Positions 24,977 to 34,123 of a stretch of DNA of 64,000 nucleotides are shown here, one piece after another. A model generated the notes under the pieces. That model saw only the letters and a program-made list of their open reading frames with translations. It was not told the DNA's origin and searched no databases. Every line of letters starts with the position of its first letter. Position 1 is the first letter of the stretch. Origin of the DNA: Acidovorax carolinensis (GTDB taxonomy: Bacteria > Pseudomonadota > Gammaproteobacteria > Burkholderiales > Burkholderiaceae_C); NCBI RefSeq assembly GCF_002157145.1, contig NZ_CP021361.1, forward strand, positions 372,001 through 436,000, given 5' to 3'. The translations under genes were made by a program, and so were the position numbers.

Positions 24977-25730
24977 CGTGGGCAATGGTGAGTTTGACGC
25001 GGTCGCCCGCAAACCAGGCGCGCGCCCATTCGATGGGCACGCCCTGAGGGTCGACGTTCAGGCTCTCCACCAGCAGCACGGGGCGGCTGGCGGGCTGGCG
25101 CAGATCGGCGGCCACCTGGGCATCTGGCAGATCGGCGGTGATGCGGCTTTCGCGGCGGGTGTAGTCGGCCACGCCATGCGCGGCAAAGCCTGCCGTGATG
25201 GAGCCGGTCGCGCGTACCACGGCGGTCAGGCCCTCAAAGCGCGGCAGCGGGAAATAGCGCTCACTGACGTGCAGCGGCTGCCCTTGTGCCTCGCCCAGCA
25301 CGCGCAATGCCAGCACCTTGCTGCGCACAGGCACCTGCAAGGCCTTGGCCACCGTCACCGTGGCGGGCAGTGCTTGTTCGTGTAGCACCACCAGGCTGCC
25401 GCGCAGCCCCGCCTGCGCCAGACCCTGATGGTGCCGCGTGCGCTTGCCCAGCACCAGGTCCACCGCAAAGTCTTCGACATAGGTGCCGCTGCCCTGTGTG
25501 ATGCGTACCAGGCCCTGCGTGCAAAGGCTGGCCAGTGATCGGCGGATGGTGTGGCGGTTCACGCCGAATTGCTCGGCCAGCGCGTGCTCGGACGGCAGGC
25601 GCTGGCCCGGGGCATAAATGCCGCTGCCAATGGCCTCGGCCAGTTCGGCGGCAATGCGCGTCCAGAAGCTGTCGCGGACGGGGCGTTGCGGTGCGTTCGA
25701 CGCAATCGAGGGAGAAGTACTGGCTGTCAT
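24966..25730 (-). CDS. phnF: GntR/HutC family regulator of phosphonate genes
   Basis: 254-residue regulator. The winged helix is at residues ~25-85 (LPSEHALAEQFGVNRHTIRR then GLVRITQGSGTYVEDF). A UTRA-type ligand domain follows (ALRVLGEAQGQPLHVSERYF; MEESL-like LLVESLNVDPQGVPIEWA). PhnF proteins repress phosphate/phosphonate uptake or degradation genes. It is divergent from phnG, with a PhnF-like operator in the 75-nt gap. Confidence 0.9.
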   Translation of the reverse strand: MTASTSPSIASNAPQRPVRDSFWTRIAAELAEAIGSGIYAPGQRLPSEHALAEQFGVNRHTIRRSLASLCTQGLVRITQGSGTYVEDFAVDLVLGKRTRHHQGLAQAGLRGSLVVLHEQALPATVTVAKALQVPVRSKVLALRVLGEAQGQPLHVSERYFPLPRFEGLTAVVRATGSITAGFAAHGVADYTRRESRITADLPDAQVAADLRQPASRPVLLVESLNVDPQGVPIEWARAWFAGDRVKLTIAHDEH

Positions 25731-25774
25731 GAAAGCTACACGAGCGCTCTTTAAGCTGGCGCGAGTTGTTCAAT

Positions 25775-25786
25775 TTGTCTATACAA
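25775..25786. promoter_or_regulatory. PhnF-like operator between phnF and phnG
   Basis: TTGTCTATACAA; its reverse complement TTGTATAGACAA matches the mycobacterial PhnF site TGGTATAGACCA at 10 of 12 positions. A wider inverted pair AGTTGT/ACAACT (25765-25788) surrounds it. The position suits control of both divergent genes. Confidence 0.72.
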
Positions 25787-25805
25787 CTTTCAGGGTATCA
25801 CTTTC

Positions 25806-26312
25806 ATGTTTCAAGCCTTTGACAACCCCGGTGCTGGCAGACCGTTGCAGCGGGCGCAGTGGATGGCCTTGCTGGCCCGTGCGCCGCTGGACCTGCTGGA
25901 GCCCGCGCTGTGCGACCACCTGTCGCGCCCCGCCCGCTGGCTGCGCGCCCCGGAAACCGGGTTGATGATGGTGCAAGGCCGTGCCGGCGGCACCGGCGAG
26001 CGTTTCAACCTGGGGGAGGTCACAGTCACCCGCTGCGCGCTGCGCGTGCAGGCCGAAGGTGCCGAAGCCACCGTGGGCGTGGGCTATGTGCTGGGGCGCT
26101 CGCAACGCCATGTGCATCTGGCTGCGCTGGCCGATGCCCTGCTGCAAGACCCCGCGCATCAGCCGGCACTGGATGCCGCCCTGCTGGCGCCGCTGCGCCG
26201 CCATCTGGCAGACCAGCAGGCCGAGCGCCGCGCGCGCGCTGCCAGCACGAAGGTGGAATTTTTCACGGTGGCGCGCGAAAGCGGTGCCGATGACGAGGAG
26301 GAATCGGAATGA
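25806..26312 (+). CDS. phnG: C-P lyase complex subunit PhnG
   Basis: 168-residue PhnG, a structural subunit of the PhnGHIJ complex that attaches a phosphonate to ribose and cleaves the C-P bond. The family stretch RFNLGEVTVTRCALRV (about residues 67-82) and GYVLGRSQRHVHLAALADAL (about 93-112) are clear. It is the first gene of the plus-strand operon; phnH begins inside its stop (ATGA). Confidence 0.94.
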   Translation: MFQAFDNPGAGRPLQRAQWMALLARAPLDLLEPALCDHLSRPARWLRAPETGLMMVQGRAGGTGERFNLGEVTVTRCALRVQAEGAEATVGVGYVLGRSQRHVHLAALADALLQDPAHQPALDAALLAPLRRHLADQQAERRARAASTKVEFFTVARESGADDEEESE

Positions 26313-26935
26313 CAGCCCACACCTTGTCCGCACTGGGTGCGGATTTTTCCAACGAAGCCCTGGGCAGCCAGGCCGTGTTTCGTGCCGTGCTGCAGGCGCT
26401 GTCGCAGCCCGGCAAGCCGGTGCGCGTGGACCACGATGCACAAGTGCCCGCAGTGGGCCACAGCGCTGCGGCTGCCGCCTTGCTGGCCCTGCTCGATAGC
26501 GATTGCTCGCTGTGGCTGTCGCCGCGTCTGGCCACCAGCAACGCAGGGCAATGGCTGCGCTTTCACACCGGTTGCCAGTTGGTGAACCTGCCGGAGCAGG
26601 CGCGCTTTGTGTGGGTGGCAGCGGGCGACGCCATGCCGCCCCTGCACGCCCTGGCACTGGGCAGTGACGCCTACCCGGATCAGTCGGCCACCTGTGTGCT
26701 TGATGTGGACGCGATGGACGCCGATGCGGTTGCGCACGGTGCCTGGCGCCTGCGCGGCCCCGGCATCCGTGATGTGCAGCACTTGCGGGTGAGCGGCCTG
26801 CCAGCCGACTTTGAACGCCAGTGGGCCGACAACCATGTGGCGTTTCCGCGCGGGGTGGACGTGCTGCTGGCCACCGCGAACCACCTCGCGGGACTGCCCC
26901 GCACCACCCGCATCCCTTCTGCCGTGGAGGCCTGA
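26309..26935 (+). CDS. phnH: C-P lyase complex subunit PhnH
   Basis: 208-residue PhnH. It starts with FSNEALGSQAVFRAVLQALS, followed by QPGKPVRVDH and AAAALLALLDSDCSLWLSPR, typical of the family. PhnH forms the dimeric core of the methylphosphonate-triphosphate synthase/lyase complex and needs PhnG, I and L to act. It overlaps phnG by 4 nt and leaves 2 nt before phnI. Confidence 0.94.
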   Translation: MTAHTLSALGADFSNEALGSQAVFRAVLQALSQPGKPVRVDHDAQVPAVGHSAAAAALLALLDSDCSLWLSPRLATSNAGQWLRFHTGCQLVNLPEQARFVWVAAGDAMPPLHALALGSDAYPDQSATCVLDVDAMDADAVAHGAWRLRGPGIRDVQHLRVSGLPADFERQWADNHVAFPRGVDVLLATANHLAGLPRTTRIPSAVEA

Positions 26936-26937
26936 GC

Positions 26938-28050
26938 ATGTACGTTGCCGTCAAGGGCGGTGAAGCCGCCATTCTCAACAGCTACCGCCTGCTGGCCGAA
27001 CAGCGCCGCGGCGACACCGCGCAGCCCGAGCTGTCGGTGGACCAGATCCGCCAACAGCTCAAGCTGGCCGTGGACCGCGTGATGACCGAAGGCTCGGTCT
27101 ACGACCCTGAATTGGCGGCGCTCGCCATCAAGCAGGCATCGGGCGATCTGGTCGAGGCCATCTTTTTGCTGCGCGCCTACCGCGCCACGCTGCCGCGCCT
27201 GGGCAGCACCTGCCCGATCGACACCGCGTGCATGGTGCTGGACCGGCGCATTTCCGCCACCTTCAAGGACCTGCCCGGGGGGCAGGTGCTGGGCCCTACC
27301 TACGACTACACCCAGCGGCTGCTCGACTTCACGCTGCTTGCGCAGGGTGACGTCCCGGCCATGCCATCGACCCAGGTTGCAGACATGGCCGCGCCGCCAA
27401 CCACACCGCGTGTGGTGGACCTGCTGAACCAGGAAGGGCTGATCGAAACCCGCCCGGTGCCCCCGGGTGACCCGTTGCCCAAGGACCTCACGCGCGAGCC
27501 GCTGCGTTTCCCGGCCGACCGCGCTACGCGGTTGCAAAACCTGGCGCGCGGCGACGAGGGCTTTTTGCTGGCCATGGCGTATTCGACCCAGCGCGGCTAT
27601 TCGCACTCGCACCCCTTTGTCGGCGAGGTGCGCCTGGGCACGGTGGCGGTGGAGATTGAACCCGAGGAACTGGGCTTTGCGATCGATATCGGGGATATCG
27701 AGATCACCGAATGTGAAATGGTCAACCAGTTTGCCGGCAGCAAGACCAGCCCGCCGCAGTTCACGCGTGGCTACGGCCTGGCGTTTGGCCACAGTGAGCG
27801 CAAGGCCATGGCCATGAGCCTGGTGGATCGCGCGCTGCGCGCCGACGAACTGGGTGAGCCCATCGAGTCGCCCGCACAGATGCAGGAGTTCGTGCTCTCG
27901 CACAGCGACAGCCTCGAAGCCTCGGGCTTCGTACAGCACCTCAAATTGCCGCATTACGTGGACTTCCAGTCGGAGCTGGAGCTGGTGCGCAAGATGCGCG
28001 CCGCTGCCGGCGCGGCCACTTCCGATTCCGTGCCAGGAGACGATGCATGA
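26938..28050 (+). CDS. phnI: C-P lyase subunit PhnI, ribose triphosphonate synthase component
   Basis: 370-residue PhnI, the nucleosidase-like subunit that exchanges the adenine of ATP for a phosphonate with PhnG, H and L. The N-terminus MYVAVKGGEAAILNSYRLLA and STQRGYSHSHPFVGEVRLG (about 215-235) are strongly conserved. ATG at 26938 directly follows the phnH stop. The stop overlaps phnJ (ATGA). Confidence 0.95.
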   Translation: MYVAVKGGEAAILNSYRLLAEQRRGDTAQPELSVDQIRQQLKLAVDRVMTEGSVYDPELAALAIKQASGDLVEAIFLLRAYRATLPRLGSTCPIDTACMVLDRRISATFKDLPGGQVLGPTYDYTQRLLDFTLLAQGDVPAMPSTQVADMAAPPTTPRVVDLLNQEGLIETRPVPPGDPLPKDLTREPLRFPADRATRLQNLARGDEGFLLAMAYSTQRGYSHSHPFVGEVRLGTVAVEIEPEELGFAIDIGDIEITECEMVNQFAGSKTSPPQFTRGYGLAFGHSERKAMAMSLVDRALRADELGEPIESPAQMQEFVLSHSDSLEASGFVQHLKLPHYVDFQSELELVRKMRAAAGAATSDSVPGDDA

Positions 28051-29000
28051 ACGCGCCCCAACAGCCCGACTTGAGGCCCGCCGAGATGCCTGATGTGACG
28101 GAACCGACTGCCGACGCAGCGCCCGCCGATGGCCACTTCAACTTTGCCTACCTGGACGAGCGCACCAAGCGCATGATCCGCCGCGCCATCCTGAAGGCGG
28201 TGGCCATCCCCGGTTACCAGGTGCCGTTTGGCTCACGCGAGATGCCGCTGCCCTATGGCTGGGGCACGGGTGGCATCCAGGTGACGGCTTCCATCATCGG
28301 CCCGCAGGACCGCCTCAAGGTGATTGACCAGGGCTCGGACGACACGGTCAATGCGGTCAATATCCGCCGCTTCTTCGAACGCACCACGGGTGTGGCCACC
28401 ACCACGCGGACCGTGGAGGCCACGCTGATCCAGACGCGCCACCGCATCCCCGAAACACCGCTGACCGAAGGCCAGGTGCTGGTGTACCAGGTGCCGGTGC
28501 CCGAGCCCATGCAGCGCCTGGAGCCGCGCGAGACCGAAACCCGCACCCTGCACGGTCTGGCCGAGTATGGGCTGATGCATGTGAAGCTTTATGAAGACAT
28601 CGCCCGCTACGGCCACATTGCCACCACCTACGACTACCCGGTGCTGGTCAATGGCCGCTATGTGATGTCGCCGTCGCCCATTCCGAAGTTCGACAACCCC
28701 AAGATGCACATGAACCCGGCGTTGCAGCTGTTTGGGGCCGGCCGGGAAAAGCGCATCTACGCCGTGCCGCCGTACACCCCGGTGGAAAGCCTGGGCTTTG
28801 ACGATCACCCGTTCGAGGTGCAGCGCTGGGATTCCGCCTGCGCGCTGTGCGGTGCCACCGACAGTTTCCTCGACGAGGTCATCACCGACGATCAGGGCAG
28901 CCGCATGCATGTGTGCTCGGATTCGGACTATTGCCAGGAGCGCCAGTGCACCCGGCAGGGCGAAGCGTCCACGACCTCTGGCGCAGCGGAGGCCCCATGA
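28047..29000 (+). CDS. phnJ: C-P lyase PhnJ (radical SAM enzyme)
   Basis: 317-residue catalytic C-P lyase. The C-terminal motif C-X2-C-X21-C-X5-C is intact: Cys265, Cys268 and Cys290 match the unusual non-CX3CX2C iron-sulfur ligands, and Cys296 matches the thiyl-radical cysteine (E. coli 241, 244, 266, 272). The N-terminus FAYLDERTKRMIRRAILKAV is typical. It is ~35 residues longer than E. coli PhnJ, mostly at the N-terminus (acidic QPDLRPAEMPDVTEPTAD) and the C-terminal tail. It overlaps the following GNAT gene by 4 nt. Confidence 0.96.
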   Translation: MNAPQQPDLRPAEMPDVTEPTADAAPADGHFNFAYLDERTKRMIRRAILKAVAIPGYQVPFGSREMPLPYGWGTGGIQVTASIIGPQDRLKVIDQGSDDTVNAVNIRRFFERTTGVATTTRTVEATLIQTRHRIPETPLTEGQVLVYQVPVPEPMQRLEPRETETRTLHGLAEYGLMHVKLYEDIARYGHIATTYDYPVLVNGRYVMSPSPIPKFDNPKMHMNPALQLFGAGREKRIYAVPPYTPVESLGFDDHPFEVQRWDSACALCGATDSFLDEVITDDQGSRMHVCSDSDYCQERQCTRQGEASTTSGAAEAP

Positions 29001-29449
29001 GCATCACCATCCGCGAGGCCTCCGAGGCCGACCTGGAAGACATTCTGGCGCTGTACGAAAGCATCGAAGAAAACCCGCAGCTGGTGCTGTCCCTGGAAGA
29101 GGCCCGCGCCATGCTGGCCCAGTTTTCCCGTTACCCCAGCTACCGCCTGTGGGTGGCCTGTGACGCGGCCAGTCGCGGTGCCGTGGTGGGCAGCTATGCA
29201 CTGCTGGTCATGCACAACCTGGCGCACCGGGGCGCGCCTTCGGCCATTGCCGAGGACGTGGTGGTGGCGGCGGGGCGGCAGGGCCAGGGCATCGGGCGCC
29301 AGATGATGGCCCATGCGGTGCAGCAGGCGCGCGACGCCGGTTGCTACAAGCTCGCCCTCTCGTCGAACGCCAAGCGCGTCGCGGCCCACGCCTTTTATGA
29401 ATCCCTGGGCTTTGCGCGGCACGGCCTCAGCTTTGTCATCGAGACCTGA
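28997..29449 (+). CDS. GNAT family N-acetyltransferase inside the phn operon
   Basis: 150-residue acetyltransferase. The acetyl-CoA-binding motif is VVVAAGRQGQGIGRQMMAHA (about residues 93-112), followed by KLALSSNAKRVAAHAFYES. It is translationally coupled to phnJ (ATGA) and precedes phnK by 13 nt. Its role may resemble PhnO, which acetylates aminoalkylphosphonates before C-P lyase cleavage, but PhnO usually sits at the distal end of the operon. Orthology is not certain from sequence alone, so no symbol is given. Confidence 0.85.
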   Translation: MSITIREASEADLEDILALYESIEENPQLVLSLEEARAMLAQFSRYPSYRLWVACDAASRGAVVGSYALLVMHNLAHRGAPSAIAEDVVVAAGRQGQGIGRQMMAHAVQQARDAGCYKLALSSNAKRVAAHAFYESLGFARHGLSFVIET

Positions 29450-29462
29450 AGAGACCTGCGAT

Positions 29463-30251
29463 ATGGAAACCCCTGATTCCCAATCCCCTTTGCTGAGCGT
29501 GCGCGGCATCTGCAAGCGCTATGGCGAGCGCGTGGCGCTGCAGGACGCATCGTTTGACCTGTGGCCTGGCGAAGTGCTGGCCGTGGTCGGCGAATCCGGC
29601 TCGGGCAAGTCCACCCTGCTCAATGCGATTGCAGCGCGCAGCGCGCCCGATGCGGGCAGCGTGCAGTTTTGTGGCCGTGACGGTGCCCTGCAGGACGTGT
29701 TTGGCATGACAGAGGCCCAGCAGCGCCTGCTGGCCCGCACCGACTGGGGCTTTGTGCACCAGAACGCGGCGGACGGCCTGCGCATGGAGGTGTCGGCCGG
29801 CGCCAATGTGGGCGAGCGCCTGATGGGCCTGGGCGAACGGCACTATGGCCGCCTGCGCGCCACGGCCATGGAGTGGCTGCAGCGCGTGGAGATCGATCCG
29901 GCCCGCATCGACGATGCGCCCCGCACCTTCTCGGGCGGCATGCGCCAGCGCCTGCAGATTGCCCGCAACCTGGTCACCCAGCCGCGCCTGGTGTTCATGG
30001 ACGAACCCACCTCGGGCCTGGATGTGTCGGTGCAGGCGCGCCTGCTGGACATGTTGCGCCAGCTCACGCGGCAGATGCAGCTGGCCGCCATCATCGTCAC
30101 GCATGACTTGGCGGTGGCCCGCCTGCTGGCGCACCGCATGGTGGTGATGCAGCGCGGCCGCGTGGTCGAGTCGGGCCTCACCGACCAGGTGCTGGACGAC
30201 CCGCAACACCCTTACACCCAGCTTTTGGTTTCTTCGGTACTGCAGCCATGA
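29463..30251 (+). CDS. phnK: C-P lyase ATP-binding protein PhnK
   Basis: 262-residue ABC ATPase that binds the PhnGHIJ core and is needed for phosphonate use but not for transport. Walker [15 protein letters not shown] (about residue 42), signature FSGGMRQRLQIARNL (about 157) and Walker B LVFMDEPTSGLD (about 178) are intact. The ATG at 29463 follows the GNAT stop by 13 nt. It overlaps phnL by 4 nt. Confidence 0.94.
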   Translation: METPDSQSPLLSVRGICKRYGERVALQDASFDLWPGEVLAVVGESGSGKSTLLNAIAARSAPDAGSVQFCGRDGALQDVFGMTEAQQRLLARTDWGFVHQNAADGLRMEVSAGANVGERLMGLGERHYGRLRATAMEWLQRVEIDPARIDDAPRTFSGGMRQRLQIARNLVTQPRLVFMDEPTSGLDVSVQARLLDMLRQLTRQMQLAAIIVTHDLAVARLLAHRMVVMQRGRVVESGLTDQVLDDPQHPYTQLLVSSVLQP

Positions 30252-30970
30252 ACAACTCCCCCATTCTTCAGATGAAAGGGGTGGCCAAGCGCTTCACCCT
30301 GCACCACCAGAACGGCATCGAACTGCCCGTGCTGGGCGATGTGGACCTCGCCGTGTGCCCCGGCGAATGCGTGGTGCTTGACGGCCCCTCGGGGATGGGC
30401 AAGAGCACCTTGCTCAAGATGGTCTATGCCAACTACCGCGCCAGCGAAGGCAGCATCACCGTGCGGTCGGCCAGTGGCGCACTGGTGGATGTGACCCAGG
30501 CCACGCCGCGCGCGCTGGTGCAGCTGCGACGCGACACCATCGGCTACGTGAGCCAGTTTTTGCGGGTGATTCCTCGCGTTTCGGCACTCGATGTGGTGGC
30601 CGAACCGCTGGCCGAAGACGCCGCGGGTGACCGCACCGCGCTGGAGGCTGCGCGTGAGCAGGCGCGCCAATGGCTGGTGCGTCTGCGCATTCCCGAGCGC
30701 CTGTGGCATTTGCCCCCGGCCACGTTCTCCGGCGGCGAGCAGCAGCGCATCAACATTGCCCGCAACATGATCAAGCCCAAGCCGCTGCTGCTGCTCGATG
30801 AGCCCACGGCCTCGCTCGATGCAGCCAACACCGAAACCGTGATTGCCCTGATCCGCGAGGCGGTGGAGCGCGGTGCCGCCCTGGTGGGCATCTTTCACGA
30901 CGTCCATGTGGGTGCGGCCGTGGCTACGCGCCGCGTGAATGTGGGCGACTTCCGGGGGGCGCCCGCATGA
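30248..30970 (+). CDS. phnL: C-P lyase ATP-binding protein PhnL
   Basis: 240-residue ABC ATPase with Walker A GPSGMGKSTLLKMV (about residue 45), signature FSGGEQQRINIARNM (about 161) and LLLLDEPTASLD (about 178). The Met within the P-loop is a PhnL trait. It takes part in formation of the ribose-1-phosphonate triphosphate with PhnGHI. The start overlaps phnK, and the stop overlaps phnM (ATGA), so the four genes are tightly coupled. Confidence 0.94.
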   Translation: MNNSPILQMKGVAKRFTLHHQNGIELPVLGDVDLAVCPGECVVLDGPSGMGKSTLLKMVYANYRASEGSITVRSASGALVDVTQATPRALVQLRRDTIGYVSQFLRVIPRVSALDVVAEPLAEDAAGDRTALEAAREQARQWLVRLRIPERLWHLPPATFSGGEQQRINIARNMIKPKPLLLLDEPTASLDAANTETVIALIREAVERGAALVGIFHDVHVGAAVATRRVNVGDFRGAPA

Positions 30971-32121
30971 CGGCCACCGTCTTCACGAACGCCCGCCTGG
31001 TGTTGCCAGGCGAGGTGGTTCAGGGTACGTTGCGCGCAGAGGCCGGGCGCATTGCGTCGGTGGATGCCGGCGCGACATCTGCGCTGCAAGCCTTCGACCT
31101 GGAGGGCGACTACCTGCTGCCCGGCCTGGTGGAGGTGCACACCGACAACTTCGAGCGCCATCTCATGCCCCGCCCCAAGGTGCAGTGGGCCGAGATGCCC
31201 GCGCTGCTCGCGCACGACGCCGAGATTGCCGCGGCCGGCATCACCACCGTGCTGGACGCGCTGGGCGTGGGCGAGGCCGACGCGGACAGCCTGCGCGGCA
31301 GCGCCTGGAATCGCGTGCTTGACACCATAGCCATCTGCACCGAGCGCAAGCTACTGCGGGCCGACCACCACCTGCATGTGCGCTGCGAGCTGCCCGCGCC
31401 CAACACCATCGACCTGTTTGCGCCGTTCCACGGGCACCCGCGCCTGTCGCTGATCTCGCTGATGGACCACACGCCGGGCCAGCGCCAGTGGGAAGACATT
31501 GAACAGGCACGCACTTACTACACCGGCAAGAAGGGCTGGAGCGCGGAAAAGTTCGAGCGCCAGGTGGAGCACGCTGCCACGCTGCAGGCGCAATACGCAG
31601 AGCCGCACCGCGCATATTTCGTGGATTACTGCCGCACGCACGGCATCTCGCTGGCCAGCCACGACGACACCACGGTGGCGCATGTGGAACAGGCCCATGC
31701 CGAAGGGGCCGCGATGTCGGAGTTTCCGACCACGCTCGCGGCGGCCCGCGCCGCCCATGAGCGCGGCCTGCTCACCGTGATGGGCGGACCCAATGTGGTG
31801 CGGGGCGGCTCGCACTCCGGCAACGTGGCGGCGGCCGACCTGGCACGCCAGGGGCTGCTGGACATTCTTTCGTCCGATTACGTGCCCGGCAGCCTGCTGA
31901 GCGCCGTGATGCGCCTGGTGCACGACGGCATCCTCACCTTGCCGCAGGCGGTGGCCACGGTCACGCGCAACCCGGCCCGGTCGGCCGGCATGGCAGACCG
32001 GGGCGAGCTGGCACCGGGGCTGCGGGCCGACCTGGTGCAGGTGCACATGGCCGAACTGCCCGATGGCTCACAGCAGGCGGTGGTGCGTGCCGTGTGGCGC
32101 GAGGGCATGCGGGTGCTGTGA
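30967..32121 (+). CDS. phnM: Ribose 1-methylphosphonate 5-triphosphate diphosphatase PhnM
   Basis: 384-residue amidohydrolase-fold enzyme that removes pyrophosphate from the ribose triphosphonate intermediate before PhnJ acts. [19 protein letters not shown] (about residues 56-74) holds the metal-binding His-X-Asp and the conserved histidine. [20 protein letters not shown] (about 226-245) and [12 protein letters not shown] (about 278) provide the others. It is the last gene of the first plus-strand phn unit; 118 nt and an operator separate it from phnC. Confidence 0.95.
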   Translation: MTATVFTNARLVLPGEVVQGTLRAEAGRIASVDAGATSALQAFDLEGDYLLPGLVEVHTDNFERHLMPRPKVQWAEMPALLAHDAEIAAAGITTVLDALGVGEADADSLRGSAWNRVLDTIAICTERKLLRADHHLHVRCELPAPNTIDLFAPFHGHPRLSLISLMDHTPGQRQWEDIEQARTYYTGKKGWSAEKFERQVEHAATLQAQYAEPHRAYFVDYCRTHGISLASHDDTTVAHVEQAHAEGAAMSEFPTTLAAARAAHERGLLTVMGGPNVVRGGSHSGNVAAADLARQGLLDILSSDYVPGSLLSAVMRLVHDGILTLPQAVATVTRNPARSAGMADRGELAPGLRADLVQVHMAELPDGSQQAVVRAVWREGMRVL

Positions 32122-32211
32122 GGGCCGATGGGGTGGCCCGTTTGCCGTCCCGTTTGACACCCAAACTTCTTGCAACTGTCAAAACCGTGTCATGAGGCAG
32201 CCAGACACTTG

Positions 32212-32225
32212 GTTGTCTAGACGAC
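32212..32225. promoter_or_regulatory. Second PhnF-like operator, upstream of phnC
   Basis: GTTGTCTAGACGAC, with a perfect central GTCTAGAC. It aligns with the phnF-phnG site (TTGTCTATACAA) at 10 of 12 positions and lies 14 nt before the phnC ATG. It suggests shared control of uptake and degradation genes. Confidence 0.7.
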
Positions 32226-32239
32226 TTAAGGATCCTGTG

Positions 32240-33094
32240 ATGTCCACAGCGCTTCGCATCCAGAAACTGAACAAGCATTTCGCCAATGGCAAACATGCCT
32301 TGCGCGACATCAACCTCACCGTGCAGCGCGGCGAGATGGTGGCTTTGATTGGCGCCTCGGGCTCGGGCAAGTCGACGCTGCTGCGCCATGTGGCGGGGCT
32401 GGTGGTGGCCGACAGCGCCAGCGACTCGCTGATCGAGGTGGACGGCCGCTGCGTGCAGCAGGGCGGGCGCATTCACCGCGACATTCGCCAGGTGCGGTCG
32501 CAGGTGGGTTTTGTGTTCCAGCAGTTCAACCTGGTCGATCGCCTGCCGGTGCTGATGAATGTGCTGGTCGGGCTGCTGCATCGTACGCCCCGCTGGCGCG
32601 GCTGGTTGCGCATGTTCAAACCGCACGAACGGGCGCTGGCGCTGGAGGCCCTGGCCCGCGTGGGCATTGCCGATTGCCACGCGCAACGCGCATCCACCCT
32701 GTCGGGCGGGCAGCAGCAGCGGGCGGCCATAGCCCGCACGCTGGTGCAGGGCGCCAAGGTGGTGCTGGCCGACGAGCCCATTGCCTCGCTCGACCCCGAG
32801 TCGTCGCGCAAGGTCATGGACATCCTGGCGCGGATCAACCGCGAAGACGGCAGCACCGTCATCGTGTCGTTGCACCAGGTGGACGTGGCCATCAAATACT
32901 GCCCGCGCGTGGTGGCGCTGCACCAGGGCCGTGTGGTGTACGACGGCCCGTCCGCCGCCCTGACACCAGACCTGCTGCGCGCGCTGTATGGCGTGCAGGC
33001 CGACGAGATTCTGGTGGGTGCCAGCCCGCTGGCGGCAGCCCCCGCCGCGCAACCAGCCAACGGCTGGATGCCGCCACTGGCACAGGTCGCCTGA
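32240..33094 (+). CDS. phnC: Phosphonate ABC transporter ATP-binding protein PhnC
   Basis: 284-residue transporter ATPase. Walker [15 protein letters not shown] (about residue 39), [17 protein letters not shown] (about 94), signature [15 protein letters not shown] (about 154) and [13 protein letters not shown] (about 174) are intact. The Asn-Val-Leu Q-loop segment is typical of PhnC. AAGGA lies eight bases before the ATG at 32240; an upstream in-frame ATG at 32192 would put the operator inside the coding region. The C-terminus has a ~30-residue Ala/Pro tail. phnD and phnE follow. Confidence 0.94.
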   Translation: MSTALRIQKLNKHFANGKHALRDINLTVQRGEMVALIGASGSGKSTLLRHVAGLVVADSASDSLIEVDGRCVQQGGRIHRDIRQVRSQVGFVFQQFNLVDRLPVLMNVLVGLLHRTPRWRGWLRMFKPHERALALEALARVGIADCHAQRASTLSGGQQQRAAIARTLVQGAKVVLADEPIASLDPESSRKVMDILARINREDGSTVIVSLHQVDVAIKYCPRVVALHQGRVVYDGPSAALTPDLLRALYGVQADEILVGASPLAAAPAAQPANGWMPPLAQVA

Positions 33095-33129
33095 TTTTCC
33101 TTTTCACTTTCCAACCCCCGGGAGTTTTC

Positions 33130-34074
33130 ATGATCAAGAAACTGTGTGCAGCCCTGGCCTTGGGCCTCGGCATGACGGGCGCCATGGCCCAGGACATCAA
33201 CTTTGGCATCATCTCGACCGAAGCCACGCAGAACCTCAAGGCCGACTGGCAGCCGCTGCTGGACGACATGGCCAGGCAGACGGGCTTCAAGATCAAGGCG
33301 TTCTTCGCCCCGGACTACGCCGGCATCATCGAAGGCATGCGCTTTAACAAGGTGCAGGTGGCCTGGCTGGGCAACAAGTCGGCCATGGAAGCGGTAGACC
33401 GCGCCAACGGTGAAGTGTTTGCCCAGATGGTGAATGCCGATGGCACGCAGGGCTACTACTCGCACCTGATCGTGCACAAGGACAGCCCCCTGACCAGCCT
33501 GGACGACGTGCTCAAGAACGGCAAGTCGCTGAGCTTTGGCAATGGCGACCCCAATTCCACCTCGGGTTTTCTGGTGCCGGGCTACTACGCCTTTGCGCAG
33601 AACAAGATCGATGCCAAGACACATTTCAAGATTGTGCGCAGCGCCAACCACGAGACCAACGCCCTGGCCGTGGCCAACAAGCAGGTGGATGTGGCCACCA
33701 ACAACAGCGAAAACCTCGAGAAGATCAAGGAACGCCAGCCCGAGAAGTTCAAGGACATCAAGATCGTCTGGACATCGCCCCTGATCGCGCTGGACCCCGT
33801 GGTTCTGCACAAGGAAATGCCCGAGGCGACCAAGACGAAGATCAAGAATTTCTTCTACAACTACGCCAAGACCGATGCACGCGAGAAGGAGATCGTGATG
33901 AAGCTCTCCAAGCTCTCGGGCTTCAAGCCATCGACCAATGCTCAGCTCACCCCCATCCGGCAGCTCGACCTGTTCGGCAAGCGCAACAAGATCGAATCCG
34001 ACGCCACGCTGGCTGACGCCGACAAGAAGACCCGCCTGGCCGAAATTGACCAGCAACTGGCGTCCCTGAAGTAA
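33130..34074 (+). CDS. phnD: Phosphonate ABC transporter substrate-binding protein PhnD
   Basis: 314-residue periplasmic binding protein with a Sec signal ([17 protein letters not shown], cut near residue 20). [20 protein letters not shown] starts the mature domain. [18 protein letters not shown] and [19 protein letters not shown] (about 110-160) are the characteristic phosphonate-pocket segments, with Tyr, His and Ser-Thr-Ser contacts. It delivers phosphonates such as 2-aminoethylphosphonate to the PhnCE importer. It is spaced 35 nt after phnC, with GGGAG upstream of the start. Confidence 0.94.
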   Translation: MIKKLCAALALGLGMTGAMAQDINFGIISTEATQNLKADWQPLLDDMARQTGFKIKAFFAPDYAGIIEGMRFNKVQVAWLGNKSAMEAVDRANGEVFAQMVNADGTQGYYSHLIVHKDSPLTSLDDVLKNGKSLSFGNGDPNSTSGFLVPGYYAFAQNKIDAKTHFKIVRSANHETNALAVANKQVDVATNNSENLEKIKERQPEKFKDIKIVWTSPLIALDPVVLHKEMPEATKTKIKNFFYNYAKTDAREKEIVMKLSKLSGFKPSTNAQLTPIRQLDLFGKRNKIESDATLADADKKTRLAEIDQQLASLK

Positions 34075-34123
34075 CGCCAACTGCCGGCACGAACTGCAGC
34101 CCTCCGCCGCCCCGAGTATCCCC

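Noticed and set aside
32154..32182. TTGACA upstream of phnC as a sigma-70 promoter
   Set aside because: A -35-like TTGACA is present at 32154, but the sequence 17 bases downstream (TGTCAA) is a poor -10, so I did not call a promoter.
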